A DNA stretch of 64,000 nt from Oryzias latipes (GCF_002234675.1 NC_019877.2:4619041-4683040), one strand, 5' to 3'; positions 25,894 through 36,398 are shown, counted from the first letter of the stretch. The notes: generated by a model from the letters alone, not told the origin. Numbers and translations are program-made.

Positions 25894-26620
25894 ACAATCG
25901 GCCAAATTCTCCTCTCTGGTGCCCTGTTATGGACTTTCCCAGAGAGGATGAGGAGTACAATCCCCTGTAGTTGGAAGACACCATCTGGGTCCCCATCTTT
26001 AATGTAAGAGACAACCAAAAAAATAGAAATGTATGAATTACTATTTTCTCAAGATCTGGACTTTATTTATTTTAAAGGTTTCCAAAAAAATGCTAAATTT
26101 GCTCATCAACAAGACAAAACATCATAAAAATTAACGAAAACTTCACAAAACTCTGTAAGAACAGACATTCTGGAGTATCTGGCAATGTTAATTTCTCCAA
26201 TGAAATATAGTAAAACTATTTACATTCTACATTTAAAATCAAGAGTCAACATTTTAGTTTTTAAATCAATTTTTAATCCAGAACAGCTTTACAAAAAACA
26301 GTACTGAAATGACGGAAATTTAAGAAAATATATAAATCAAATGAAAATTGTTATAAATCCCAGCAGAGCAATAGAACAAATTAATATTATTTATTATTTA
26401 ATATTATTTAATATTATATTTAAAATAAAACAATTAAAGAGACACAATATGATTCAAAGTTATAGCACAACATGTCTTTCAAGAAATGAACTTTTCAATG
26501 ATGATTGGAATCCTTTTTTGGGGGGGGGGGTGTTCACAATCCTCCCAATTTAAATGACTCCAGAATGCATTTTAACGTGTCTTTGAACTTTGATCAAAAA
26601 TTGAGAAGTCTGTTAGAGCT

Positions 26621-27397
26621 TCAAATATCGCAGAAAGACCGATTCACGATAGAATCAGTCTTTTTTACTGCCTCTGTCTGTTTGTTCAGAGAATTATCTT
26701 GCTCCTCTTGAGTACTATCGATGAGCTTCGAACAACTGCAGGAGTCCCGGGCATGTGGTTCTGGAATTTCATTACGCCTCTTGATGCAGAAGTGGCCAAG
26801 CTCAAAGATGCTGATAAATATTGATACGACTCCCACGGAGAAGTAAAAGTGGAGGAAGATTGTTTTTTCTGCAGGACGGGAGGTAAAACAGTCCACAATC
26901 TTTGGGCAGGGGAAGCGTTCACACTCAAATTGCTCTTTCACGTCAAAGCCGTATAACTTCCATTGACCCACCAGGAAGCCCACTTCTACAGCAACACGGA
27001 AAAGCAGGTTGACCTTGTAGAGATTCTTGAAACGCCTCTCCTTCTTTAAATTATCAGTGCTGAATTTGCATGTTTTATCGTGGTCCTTTCTTTTCTCATA
27101 GTGATGAGTGGCGTACAGCAGGAAAAGCAGGGACGGAGAAGCGATGAGAATGATCTGAAACACCCAGAACCGGAACATGGAGATTGGGAAGGCCATGTTG
27201 AAACAAACCTGTTTGCAGCCCGGCTGGAGAGTGTTGCAGGTAAATTCTTCTTGCTCGTCACTAAATGTGTCGTCGGCAACGGTCCCGAGGATCACGATCC
27301 GAAACACGAGCATGAAAAAAAGCCAGAGACGACCAAGCATAGGTAACTCTTTTGCCAGAGTTTCAAAGTGTTTGCCAACAAAGTCCCATTCTCCCAT
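26621..27397 (-). CDS. gjd3: GJD3-like connexin, copy 2, intact
   Basis: The frame encodes 258 residues starting MGEWDFVGKH, the usual connexin start. Docking-loop cysteines are Cys54, Cys61 and Cys65 (CNTLQPGCKQVC) and Cys159, Cys164 and Cys170 (CERFPCPKIVDC), at the same positions as in copy 1. Four membrane helices are clear by hydrophobicity. The protein is closely related to copy 1, but the C-terminal tail differs: it is shorter and Gln/Asn-rich and ends FCDI. A minus-strand TATAAAAAA lies 80-88 bases upstream of the start. The 5' flank is shared with the dead copies, so copy 2 is the survivor of a local duplication. It is a single coding exon. Expression is not shown by sequence. Confidence 0.92.
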   Translation of the reverse strand: MGEWDFVGKHFETLAKELPMLGRLWLFFMLVFRIVILGTVADDTFSDEQEEFTCNTLQPGCKQVCFNMAFPISMFRFWVFQIILIASPSLLFLLYATHHYEKRKDHDKTCKFSTDNLKKERRFKNLYKVNLLFRVAVEVGFLVGQWKLYGFDVKEQFECERFPCPKIVDCFTSRPAEKTIFLHFYFSVGVVSIFISIFELGHFCIKRRNEIPEPHARDSCSCSKLIDSTQEEQDNSLNKQTEAVKKTDSIVNRSFCDI

Positions 27398-27476
27398 GAC
27401 TGCAGCTCTGTGTGAGAGAACCGTGTGTTACCTGCCGGAGCAGAAACAATGTCTGATCTAAAGTCACTGACATTCC

Positions 27477-27485
27477 TTTTTTATA
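27477..27485 (-). promoter_or_regulatory. TATA-box candidate of connexin copy 2
   Basis: TATAAAAAA on the minus strand lies about 85 bases upstream of the ATG. It is followed by a block ('gtcagtgactttagatcaga' on the minus strand) that is also kept at 23,375-23,395, 28,980-29,005 and 35,238-35,262. The neighbouring A/T runs vary between copies but a TATA-like core remains, which supports a core promoter. No transcript evidence is available. Confidence 0.5.
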
Positions 27486-28199
27486 ATATTCTTAAACGAA
27501 ACTAACCCCACAGGGCAGCATCATACTTCCTTCCTGACAGTGAACACATGTCACAAGTGTAATTAAAAAATAACAACTTTGTTTTATGATTAACAAAACT
27601 TTCTGCTTTAAGTCATTGAAAGAAGCACCTGAAGAACAAACCCAGAAGAAACATTGTAATCAGGACATTAGAACTTTGAAAAATCAATTTTTCTTTGTAA
27701 GGACGAATTTTTAAAGTTGCATAAACAGTTGGACAGTTTCGTGATGAGACGGACTTTGACAGATGAGAAAAAACAGGTAAACCCTGATTGTTTTCTCAAA
27801 CTTCACAGATGAGCCAATGAATGTGGAAAATCTGGCAGATCCAAACTCAGCAAAAGAAACTCTTTATTTCAACAAACAAACTGGTCTCAACGGAAGCCAA
27901 AAACGGCCTACCCTACTATTATGTTGACCGTTTTCTTGTGATAACGATATCTACTAAATTAAATGAAGTTAAATTATTAGGATTTGGTGTGAAGAATCCA
28001 ATAGTTTTTCAAAATACTTTTGCTGCAGAGTGAGCCACCAAAAAACAAAAACAAAAAACAGATAAGCGCAGGATTCTCCGTCATAGGACACTGATCCTGG
28101 CATTCTAACTGAACATTCAAATCTTTATTAATAAAGAAAAGGTTATTGAAACCAATGTCTGGTGCTGCAATCAGGGCACTCATCACCATGGCGTTTGAT

Positions 28200-28610
28200 G
28201 ACCCTCAGCAATAAAACTCTGTGATGAGCAGCGTTTGCGGATGGACCCAGCCTACAGGCAGTCACTGCGCTGGGCAGCCTGAGGCAGCGCTCAGCCGGTC
28301 CAACCTGGAAGCTGCAGGCTGATGCTCAACTCTCACTCTGACAGAGGGAAAGCACTTTCATACTGGTGAGCAGCTGGTGCGCACAGGTGGAATCATTCAA
28401 AGCGGCACTGCTCCACCTGCCACATTTTGGCATTGACCAACACTGTGCAGCTTTTCTAACAACTCTCAACAACAGCAAAAGAAAGGCTTTATGATGATTT
28501 AACCTTATTCAAACCATAAAGTCAAGATGTTGAGAAAATAGTAAAATTATTTTGTGAAGTTAATATATTTGTTAATTTAAAAAAAAAAATTTTTTGATGG
28601 CCCTTTTTTT
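28200..28610. other. Spacer between duplicated block T1 and a Tc1 fragment
   Basis: This stretch contains a GC-richer part (28,240-28,430) and an AT-rich part. I recognise neither a coding exon nor a repeat family. Confidence 0.35.
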
Positions 28611-28619
28611 TAAAGATGG

Positions 28620-28943
28620 GGGTCCAGAGGGTGTCCTCCAACTACACAGTCACACTACTCACCCTTTCTGGGAAAGTCTCACCAAGGTTCTGGAAACATT
28701 CCTCAGAGAGTTTGGTCCTTGTTAACATGACGACATCACACAGTTATTGGCATCATGGATGTGCAGATTTGTCGGCTGCACATCCACGATGCCAATTTCC
28801 CGTTTCACCACATCCCAAAGGTTTTCTATTGGGTTGAGATCTGGAGACTGTGGAGGCCACTTAAGTCCAGTGAACTCATTATCATGTTCAAGAAAACCAG
28901 TCTGGGATGATTCCAGCTTTATGAAATGGCGCCGGCAGGATAA
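28620..28943 (-). pseudogene. Tc1/mariner fragment (C-terminal transposase region)
   Basis: On the minus strand the block at 28,795-28,860 encodes PQSPDLNPIENLWDVVKREI, nearly the same as the copy at 24,950. Both fragments share the flank 'agagggtgtcctccaactac', so they belong to one element family. Only the end of the transposase remains. It abuts a connexin remnant directly at about 28,944. Confidence 0.85.
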
Positions 28944-29690
28944 GGCGTACAGGAGAAAAAGCAGGGACGGAGTAGCACAAACAATGTCTGATCTAAAGTC
29001 ACTGAGATTCCTTTTTATACTATTTCTTAAAACGAAAGTAATTCCACATGCAGGGCAGCATTATACTTCCTTTTTCACAGAGAACACATGTCACACATCC
29101 AATTAAAAACTAACAACTGTGTTTTTAAAGTCATTAAAAGAAGTACCTAAGAATGAAACCAGAAGAAACATTGTAATCAGGACATTAAAAATTTGAAAAA
29201 GCAATTTTTCTTTTTAAGGACAAATATGCATAAATAGTTGGACAGTTTCGTGATGAGTCAGAATTTGACAGATGAGAAAAAACAGGTAAACCCTGATTGT
29301 TTTTTTTCTCAAACTTTACAGATGAGACAATAAATGTGGAATATCTGGCACAACCAAACTGAGCAAAAGAAACCTTTTTTTAACAGACAAATTGGTCTCC
29401 ACGGAAGCCAAGAACAGCTTACTTTTATTTTGACCATTTTCTTGTGATGACGACATCTACTATCTAATCATGAGAAAACAAATGTGTTTCCTTGTTTTGT
29501 AGTTAAGTTCTTAGGATTAAGTGGGGAGAATCCAATAGTTTTCCAAATACTTTTGCTGCAGAGTGCAGCCATCAAAAAACTAAAAGAACAGATAAGCGCA
29601 GGACTCTGCGACACAGGACACAGAGACTGCCATTCTAACTGAACATTCAAATCTTTATTACTGCAAAAAAGTTATTAAAATAACTCTAAA
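28944..29690 (-). pseudogene. Connexin remnant plus duplicated 5' flank (block T2)
   Basis: Bases 28,944-28,974 ('ggcgtacaggagaaaaagca' and onward) match the connexin second-helix coding region (compare 27,112-27,145). The sequence then jumps straight to 'gcacaaacaatgtctgatct', which belongs to the connexin 5' flank (compare 35,227). The flank continues to 29,690, parallel to 27,440-28,150. An internal deletion therefore removed the first 80 or so codons and the start. This is a third, almost erased, tandem unit. Confidence 0.82.
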
Positions 29691-30099
29691 AGAGACACAT
29701 AGACACCTTAAAAACACCAGTTACACCACAAATAATGGATGGACCCCGTCAGAGCACACAACCCCAGCAGCCCCAGTACGCATTCCCAGACTCCCTACAA
29801 AGTCCTGATGCCCGTTGGTCACACCCAACGGCACACAGCAGTGGCAGCTGACACCCGTCCATTGCAGGAAACTCCAGATTCCAGTGGCATCTAGTAAGTC
29901 AGGGAGACGATTGAGGAGATACGATGGGGTGGCTCCAAGGTCCAAACGGGCCCTTCTGTAAGGGGCCAGGCAGCATCCAAATTAGTGGTGCCAGAACAAC
30001 GGCGTCAAGCACCACCTGAGACCAAAACAACGACAAACAGTGGAAAACCAACGGGACCTCCTCCTGCAACTGAGATGGACGACCGACGGGATATATTGT
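29691..30099. other. Unassigned spacer, possibly transposon-derived
   Basis: This is a GC-richer stretch (29,720-30,080) with open frames on both strands but no motif I can name. It sits between the T2 block and a LINE fragment and may belong to a longer degraded element. That is inference. Confidence 0.3.
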
Positions 30100-30566
30100 C
30101 AAATAATAATAAACTTTATTTATATAGCACTTTTCGAAGTCAAGATTTCAAAGTGGTGTACAATTAACAAAAGACAAAAAAGCAAGATTGAAAACAGCAT
30201 ACAGTATGACAAAGTAAAACACAGCACACCCACAGAACAGTTAAAGCGGTTAAATGAATGAAATCACTAAAATCAATAATGTCATAAGTTTAAATTTCAG
30301 AACCAGTAAAATCATTGAAAGCATGCCTATAAAGGTTTTCAAAAGAGATTTAAATACTGGTAGGGATTCAGCGAGCATGATCTCTGCTGGGAGACTGTTC
30401 CAGAGTTTGGGGGCTCTTATAGCAAAGGCCCTGTGTCCCCTGGTCTTCAATCTGGATTGTGGGATTGTTAAAAAGCCTTTTGTCCAAGACAAGAGACCAT
30501 CAGCTCTCATCTGTTTGCTCAGCTGTTGGATATGAAAACTTAAAAATAAATAAAACAAAAAAATAA
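30100..30566 (-). mobile_element. LINE 3' fragment (ORF2 C-terminus and 3' UTR)
   Basis: The minus frame reads RAFAIRAPKLWNSLPAEI followed by SLPVFKSLLKTF, the hallmark C-terminal end of many fish LINE reverse transcriptase proteins. The low-coordinate end ('ataataaactttatttatat') is the 3' terminus of the element. The body is 5'-truncated, as usual for LINEs. It lies directly against the 3' edge of the TOP2A pseudogene. Confidence 0.8.
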
Positions 30567-30570
30567 ATAC

Positions 30571-33145
30571 ATGCTTTTTGTTTCTGCTCATTGGTCTGTA
30601 AATATAATAATGTTTGAAGAAATAAGGCTCCTGAATGGGAAGTCTCTGATCTGTCAGTTAACCCTGGTGCCGTCACGTGCAGCCTTCTTCTTCAAAGCAG
30701 TTGGTTTCTCGGAAGGAGCCGCCTTCTTTGCTGCGGGGCTCTTTAGCTTTACTTGCAGCTGGAGCTTTTGAAAGAGGCGTCGGATCCCCAGAAAGAGCTG
30801 CAGCATTCCAGTAATAACAAAACTGCCAAGTAAAATTGCTTCATCCCATTACCAGCAGTTTGTAAAGTAGACACTCACCTTCACCTCCCACTTGTCATTC
30901 CTCTTGAACCAACAGAACAGCACCTCGGTTTGAAACCTGATTTCACACATATTCATGCAATAAATCCACAGTAAAAAGTCCCACTAAGATGATACTTAAT
31001 CTTTTTTTAAAGCCTTCCCATTGGTTTTTAATTATATTTATGCAATTTTTAGCCAAAAACATAAAAACTGTCATTTTCTAGGACATAGTTTCTGCAGAGC
31101 GGCAGGAGTTCACTGGAAATTCACATCGGTTGTGGGAGGAGCAGGGAGCTTGTGACCCGCCCAGGTACTTCCACGTCACTCATACAGTCTTTTTCAAACT
31201 GTATTTTTGTCGTCTGCTCCTGATTTACAAAAATTTGAATGAAAAAAACCTTCAGAAATGTAATTTTGAGCCTAATTTTCTTAATACATGCCCTCCATCA
31301 TCAGAATAATGCCACAAGAGCATGTTGAAAACACCATTTTCATCAGAGTGAGTCTGTACGGTTGAAGTTTGCCTTTTCCAGGACATTTCCAACAGAGTTG
31401 GAGAAAAGAAAACCAGCTCCTTGTTGATGAAGTCGTTGTAGGACAGAGACTTAGTTGACTGGCCGTAGAGGTAATCCTGTAGAGAGAAGTCATTAGAAGT
31501 GATCTGAAACAGAACTGGTAGAAGTGAAGCTCACCGATCCTCCGTTTACCTCGGGGAGGTTGTGCTCCCGGCGCTGACGCCTGTTAACCATAAAGTTTGT
31601 GAGCCACTCTTTCCGCTCCTCCACTTCCTTTTTGCTAAAGGCCTGCAGGCACACAAGTTGGAGTTGATAAAATATCTACTTGGCTTTGGCCCAACAAAGA
31701 AAAGAACTTCTGAGAGAAATGCAGCATCTTACGAGGGAGATAGCTTCATCGTCTTCAGGCCCCGAGTACTTGAATGGGATCCGGTGTCTGTCCAGCAAAT
31801 GGAACCAACATTCGTACCCATTAGACTACATGAACATTATGAGGGCTTACTTGTCAGTTTTACTACCACACAGGGGTTTTTAACAAACCTTTGTAGTATT
31901 TTATTTTCCGGGATTCGTGGTTAGTCTGTGTCTCTTTCCAAGCATTGAATTCTGGGATGGTGTAGAAGGACAGCTGGGTTTTCTTGTTTGATGCCTGGAA
32001 AAAAAAGACACATTTTGTAGATTTTGTTACAGTCAAGAAATAGGTAGTTTTTATCAGCTGTTTGAGTTATGATGTTTGCCACTAGATGGCAGTATTGCAA
32101 AACTTGCAAGATAGAAGTTGTAATTACTAGTCTACATGCTGAACAAACACGCTGACTGAGAGTTAATGGGAACACATTTCTGAACCTGTTGTTCAGTTTT
32201 TCTCAAATTTTCAAACTAAGTGGGGATTGGATAAAGCGGGATTGTGGGGTTCTCCACCAGGCAGTTAACAAACAGCCACATGTGGTTCTTCACCTGCAAT
32301 CAGCAAAAAAAGACACAGTTTTAATCCTCATTAAAGTCTCGCTCTGATAATCTTTTGTTCATTTAAAATCGTTCCCAGTCGTTTTAAAGTTAGGATTATG
32401 CAGTTTTTAGTCGGGTTCTAGAACAGATTACTTCAGCAGAGTGACAGGAGTTAATTAGAAATTCACCTCTGGAATTGTGGACCTTTGCAGCTGAATTAAA
32501 AATTAAAAAAACAGACCATCTGACATCACCTGGAAAGGTTTGACCACCGGCTTTGTTTTTCTTCAAACTATCTGGTCAGCCACGTAGTCGACGTGTCTGC
32601 CACCCTGAGATGCAAAAAAACAGCGGCGTGGATAAATCTTAATACCAGGAACACGTTTGTTTGGAAAGCAGCCAAACCTTCACTTAGCTGCCAAGTGGAC
32701 CCTGTCAACTAGTTCTGCTTGGAAATGCTTTATAGATCAACTCAAATGTAATTTTTCTAAAAGGCTGGCAATGCGTGAGCAGTGATTGGTTTGATATTCG
32801 GACATTAAAAACCTTTAATCCATTATTTGACAGCGAGATTGTGACTCCAATTGTTCATTCAGCTCCACAACGAACGCAACACAAACAGAGAAAACTAAAC
32901 CTAAAATTTATTTCTCTTCTGGATTTCAATAAAGATTCCTAATGGTTTGAAAGAGCTGCCCACTCTGATCATATTTTGATCTATTTTCAAAGCGTTCCCA
33001 ACGGTCTTCTAATTAGGATTATGGAATTTTTTGGTCAAAATCAAAAAAACCTTTGTCATTTTTTTAGGAAATAATTTCTGCAGAGTAGCAGGAATTCATT
33101 AGAAATTCACCTCCAAGTTGTGGGGAGGGTTGTTAGCATGGAAAA
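30571..33145 (-). pseudogene. Partial, exon-depleted TOP2A duplicate
   Basis: This segment is colinear with parts of the intact TOP2A at 37-51 kb, same strand. From the gene's 5' side it keeps intron 7 sequence (32,905-33,142; exon 8 deleted), intron 8, exon 9 with two internal deletions (about 32,526-32,612), and a 5' piece of exon 10 (about 32,255-32,304). Exons 11-14 are missing. Exon 15 is complete (31,889-31,994), exon 16 is partial (31,730-31,793), exon 17 is complete (31,550-31,642), and exon 18 is partial (about 31,385-31,478) with an insertion. Exon 19 is partial (30,878-30,946) and joins directly to intron 32, followed by exon 33 (about 30,690-30,803) and intron 33. Frameshifts, lost splice sites and lost catalytic exons rule out a working enzyme. 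Introns are retained, so it arose by DNA duplication, not retroposition. Confidence 0.93.
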
Positions 33146-33750
33146 AAAGTAGAGGAGACCCTTTCAGCCAAAATGACTAAAAGAGGATTAGAATACACCT
33201 AAGGGTGTCTGGGAAGGATCTCCCTTATGATAGTGATCTCATTGTTTATATGGTACCTTATAAACACTTGACAAAAAGGTAGAAAATAAGACCCACTTCG
33301 TTATTCGAAGATGACGATCCCTGACTGACAGATGCTCATAACAAGGAGCTTATACGCTCGGTAATCAAATCTTTCCAGGAAACACAACCACTACTGTGGT
33401 TGTGCCAATATCTGCATTAAACAAAGGAGATAAACACAGAGACAAGTACGCCATTATTGCAGCTTGGCATGGACTTCAAATTTGTTGTTTGTAAAAGTAA
33501 TGAAACTAACCACAAGCTAATTTTGAGGAAAGGAGCGACTAACAGTGGAGGGCGCGTTCTAAACCACGAGTCCTCCACTGATAAATGGTTCCAGATAACC
33601 ACAGGATTGAACAACAATTGGTTGCTAATGGTGGAGCAAACAGAAAATGAAACCCAAGTTGACTGTGTGCTTTGTTTTTGGACCCAGATCATCATTAGCT
33701 ATAATTCCTGCAATCATTTCAGTGACTTGAAAGGAGGAATCAGATGATGA
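33146..33750. other. Spacer between the TOP2A pseudogene and connexin block T3
   Basis: No match to the TOP2A introns or the connexin flanks is evident, and no domain is recognised in the short open frames. Confidence 0.35.
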
Positions 33751-33842
33751 AATGTCAGCTGTTTGGAGTATCTGACAATGTTCATTTCCCCAACGAAATA
33801 TCATAAAATATTTCATATATCGTACGGTATCTGTACTACTGT

Positions 33843-34165
33843 ACGGTGGCGCAGTGGTTAGTGCAGCAAGAAGGCGCCTGGTTCAAGTCCCGGCAATGGG
33901 GGGCCTTTTCTGTGTGGAGTTTGCATGTGTGGGTTTTCTCCGGGGTCTCCGGCTTCCTCCTACAATCCAAAAACATGCTTCATTGGTTACTCTAAATTGT
34001 CCCTAGGTGTGAATGTGAGTGTGCATGGGTGTGTGATTGTGGCCCTGTGACACACTGGTGACCTGTCCAGGGTGACCCCTGCCTTTGTCTGCAGGTGACC
34101 GGGAAAGGCTCTGGCAGCCCCGTGACCCAGAAAGCGAAAAATGGATTAGAAGATGAATGAATATA
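33843..34165 (+). mobile_element. tRNA-derived SINE (second family)
   Basis: The head 'acggtggcgcagtggttag' carries the A box, and 'ggttcaagtcc' (33,880-33,890) is the B box. The body has 'tgtgtggagtttgcatgtgt', 'gggttttctccggg', 'ctccggcttcctcctacaat' and 'cctgtccagggtgacccctg', a layout seen in a widespread fish SINE. The tail ends 'ggattagaagatgaatgaat'. Confidence 0.87.
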
Positions 34166-34559
34166 GGTGACATATTGTAAAACATTTTAAACATTTTACA
34201 TTTTAAATCAAGAGTCAATTTAAGAACAACAGATAAATCAGATGAAAATGGTAATGGAACAATAGAACAAAAACATCTTAACCAATAAAAAATGATTTAA
34301 TAAAAACAATAATAGAAAGACACAATATAAAGTTATAGCACAACATTTCCAAGAATAAAACTTTTCAAAGATGATTGGAACTTTTTTATTCTTGGGTGTT
34401 CACAATCCTTCCATTTCAAATGACTCCAGAATGCATTTTTACGTGCCTTTGAGCTCGGATTAAAACTTGAAGAGATTGTTAGATCTTCACACTTCAGTCA
34501 GCAGTAAGACTGAAGAGTTGTTTTTTTTTATACAGTCACCTTGTGTCTGTGTGTACCTG

Positions 34560-35185
34560 AAATGTTCTTGCTCCTCTTGGTTACTAACAAGGTTCGGACA
34601 ACTGCAGGAGTCTCAGTCACGTGGTTCTTGGGTGGAACAAACCCACTTGATGCAGCAGAAGAAGCAGAGATCCAAGAAGCTGAGAATGGCTGTAATGACC
34701 CCCACAGAGAAGTAGAAGTAGAGGAAGAGGAAGAGGAAGAGGTTTTTTTTTCTGCAGGACGGGAGGTGAAACAGTCCACAATCTTTGGGCAGGGGAAGCG
34801 TTCACATTCTTATTCCTCGTTCACCTCAAAGCGGTATATCTTCCAATGACCCACCAGGAAGCCCACTTCTGCAGGTTGACAATGTAGCAGTTCTGGAAAC
34901 ACCTTTCCTCATGTAAAACCTTTTTTTCTTAATTTACATCTTTATAGGTGAAAAGCCATGGTCGGAGTAGTGATGACAACGATCTGAAACATCCAGAACT
35001 GGTACTGGGAGATAGGGAGTGTTACAGAAAAATTCTTCTTGCTCGTCTTCAAACATGTCATTGGCAATGGTTGTGAGGATTATGATCCGAAACACAGGCA
35101 GGCAAAAAAGCCAGAGACAACCAAGCATATGCAAGGAGTTTGCCAGTTTTCCACGGTGAGTGCCAACAAATAACCATTCTGCCAT
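34560..35185 (-). pseudogene. GJD3-like connexin pseudogene, copy 3
   Basis: The start reads MAEWLFVGTH, with the second residue Gly changed to Ala, and continues through the first helix to FEDEQEEFFCNT. The sequence encoding the other two first-loop cysteines is deleted (near 35,020) and the frame shifts. The cytoplasmic-loop part is eroded and replaced by A/T-rich sequence (34,890-34,950). The second loop is still recognisable (CPKIVDCFTSRPAEK at 34,755-34,795), but an in-frame GAG/GAA expansion (34,705-34,740) interrupts the third-to-fourth helix region. TATA-like sequence and the 5' flank are kept at 35,265-35,272. No working channel can result. Confidence 0.92.
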
Positions 35186-35800
35186 GTCTGCAGCTCTGTG
35201 TGAAAGAACCGTGTGTTACCTGTCGGAGCACAAACAATGTCTGATCTAAAGTCACTGACATTCCTTTTTATACTATTTCTTAAAACGAAGCTAATCCAAC
35301 AGGGCAGCATTGTACTTTCCTTTTTAAAGAAAACACATGTCACAAGTGCAAATAAAAATAACAACTGTGTTTTTTAATCAACTAAACCTTCTGCTTTAAG
35401 TCATTGAAAGAAGCACCTGAAGAACAAGCCCAGAAGAAACATTGTAATCAGGACATTAGAACTTTGAAGAAGCAGTTTTTCTTTTTAAGGACGAATTTTT
35501 AAAGTTGCATAAATAGTTGGACAGTTTCATGATGAGTTGGAATTTGACAGATGAGAAAAAACAGGTAAACCCTGATTGTTTTTCAAACGTCAATGAATGT
35601 GGAAAATCTGGCAGATCCAAACTCAGCAACAGAGACAGACAGAGTCTTTTTTTAAAGACAAATTGGTCTTGACAGAAGCCCAAAGCTTCCTACCCTTCTT
35701 AATTTTTTAACCATTTCTTCTGATAACAACATCTACTATCTAATCATGAGAAACCAAATGTCCGTTTCAATTCTTTTTTACATTTCTCTATAATTTGAAG

Positions 35801-36398
35801 CACAACAAAGAATGTGTAACACCAGAAGAGCTGATGAATTGAATCATGGTCTAACTCAGAGAATATGTGGACCTTATCTGTCATAAACAACAATCAAATC
35901 ACCCATGTGGTTACAAACTGCTGCATGACAGGTTCATCATTTAAATCAGTGAGGTGTATCAGTCACTCAGGACTTTTTGTTTCAGAAATCAAATCAAATT
36001 TTCTTAATGATTATGAGCTCATGTCATTATCACGAGAAGGCAGGCAAAAAAGAAGGGTAGGCTGCTTTTCCGTAGTTCCGGCTTCTGTGGGTCTCAAATG
36101 GCTTTGAAAGAAAACATAATTCTCTTTTAAATGTAATGAAGCTACACCTGCCGGTGTGAAAGTAAAGGACGTTTTTAACCATTTCTCACACACAAAAACA
36201 CAGACATTTCTCCTAGAACTGTAGATTAAAATGTCAACATTTACAACACTCTTTAATTGAAGCCGAAGGAGATATTAATGATTACAATAAAAACAAAAGG
36301 AAGTTTCCCAAACCAGAGGTTTTTCTATTGATAATATGGCTTAAGCAGTCATCTAACAGTCTAAGAACAGTTTTTTCCACTTTTTGTGTCAGTACTAT
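35801..36398. other. Spacer, no gene seen
   Basis: AT-rich sequence left of the relic connexin frame. The short frames on both strands lack recognisable domains. Confidence 0.35.

Larger units (their letters stand above)
25900..28190 (-). repeat. Duplicated block T1 (connexin copy 2 with its flanks)
   Basis: The 3' flank (26,160-26,620) matches 33,760-34,480, for example 'gagtatctggcaatgtt', 'aatcaagagtcaa' and 'gactccagaatgcattttaa'. The 5' flank (27,400-28,190) matches 28,975-29,690 and 35,190-35,800, for example 'gacattagaactttga', 'ttggacagtttcgtgatgag' and 'gaaaaaacaggtaaaccctg'. The block is one unit of a tandem duplication; the connexin inside it is intact only here. Confidence 0.8.
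33750..35800 (-). repeat. Duplicated block T3 (dead connexin copy 3 with flanks)
   Basis: Both flanks match block T1: the 3' side at 33,760-33,830 plus 34,170-34,480, and the 5' side at 35,190-35,800. The interval 33,843-34,165 is a SINE that is absent from the same place in T1 (near 26,210), so it inserted after the blocks separated. Confidence 0.8.

Noticed and set aside
31889-31994. Possibility that the TOP2A copy is a functional second topoisomerase gene
   Set aside because: The exons with the TOPRIM metal-binding residues and the catalytic Tyr are missing, and exon 9 is frameshifted.
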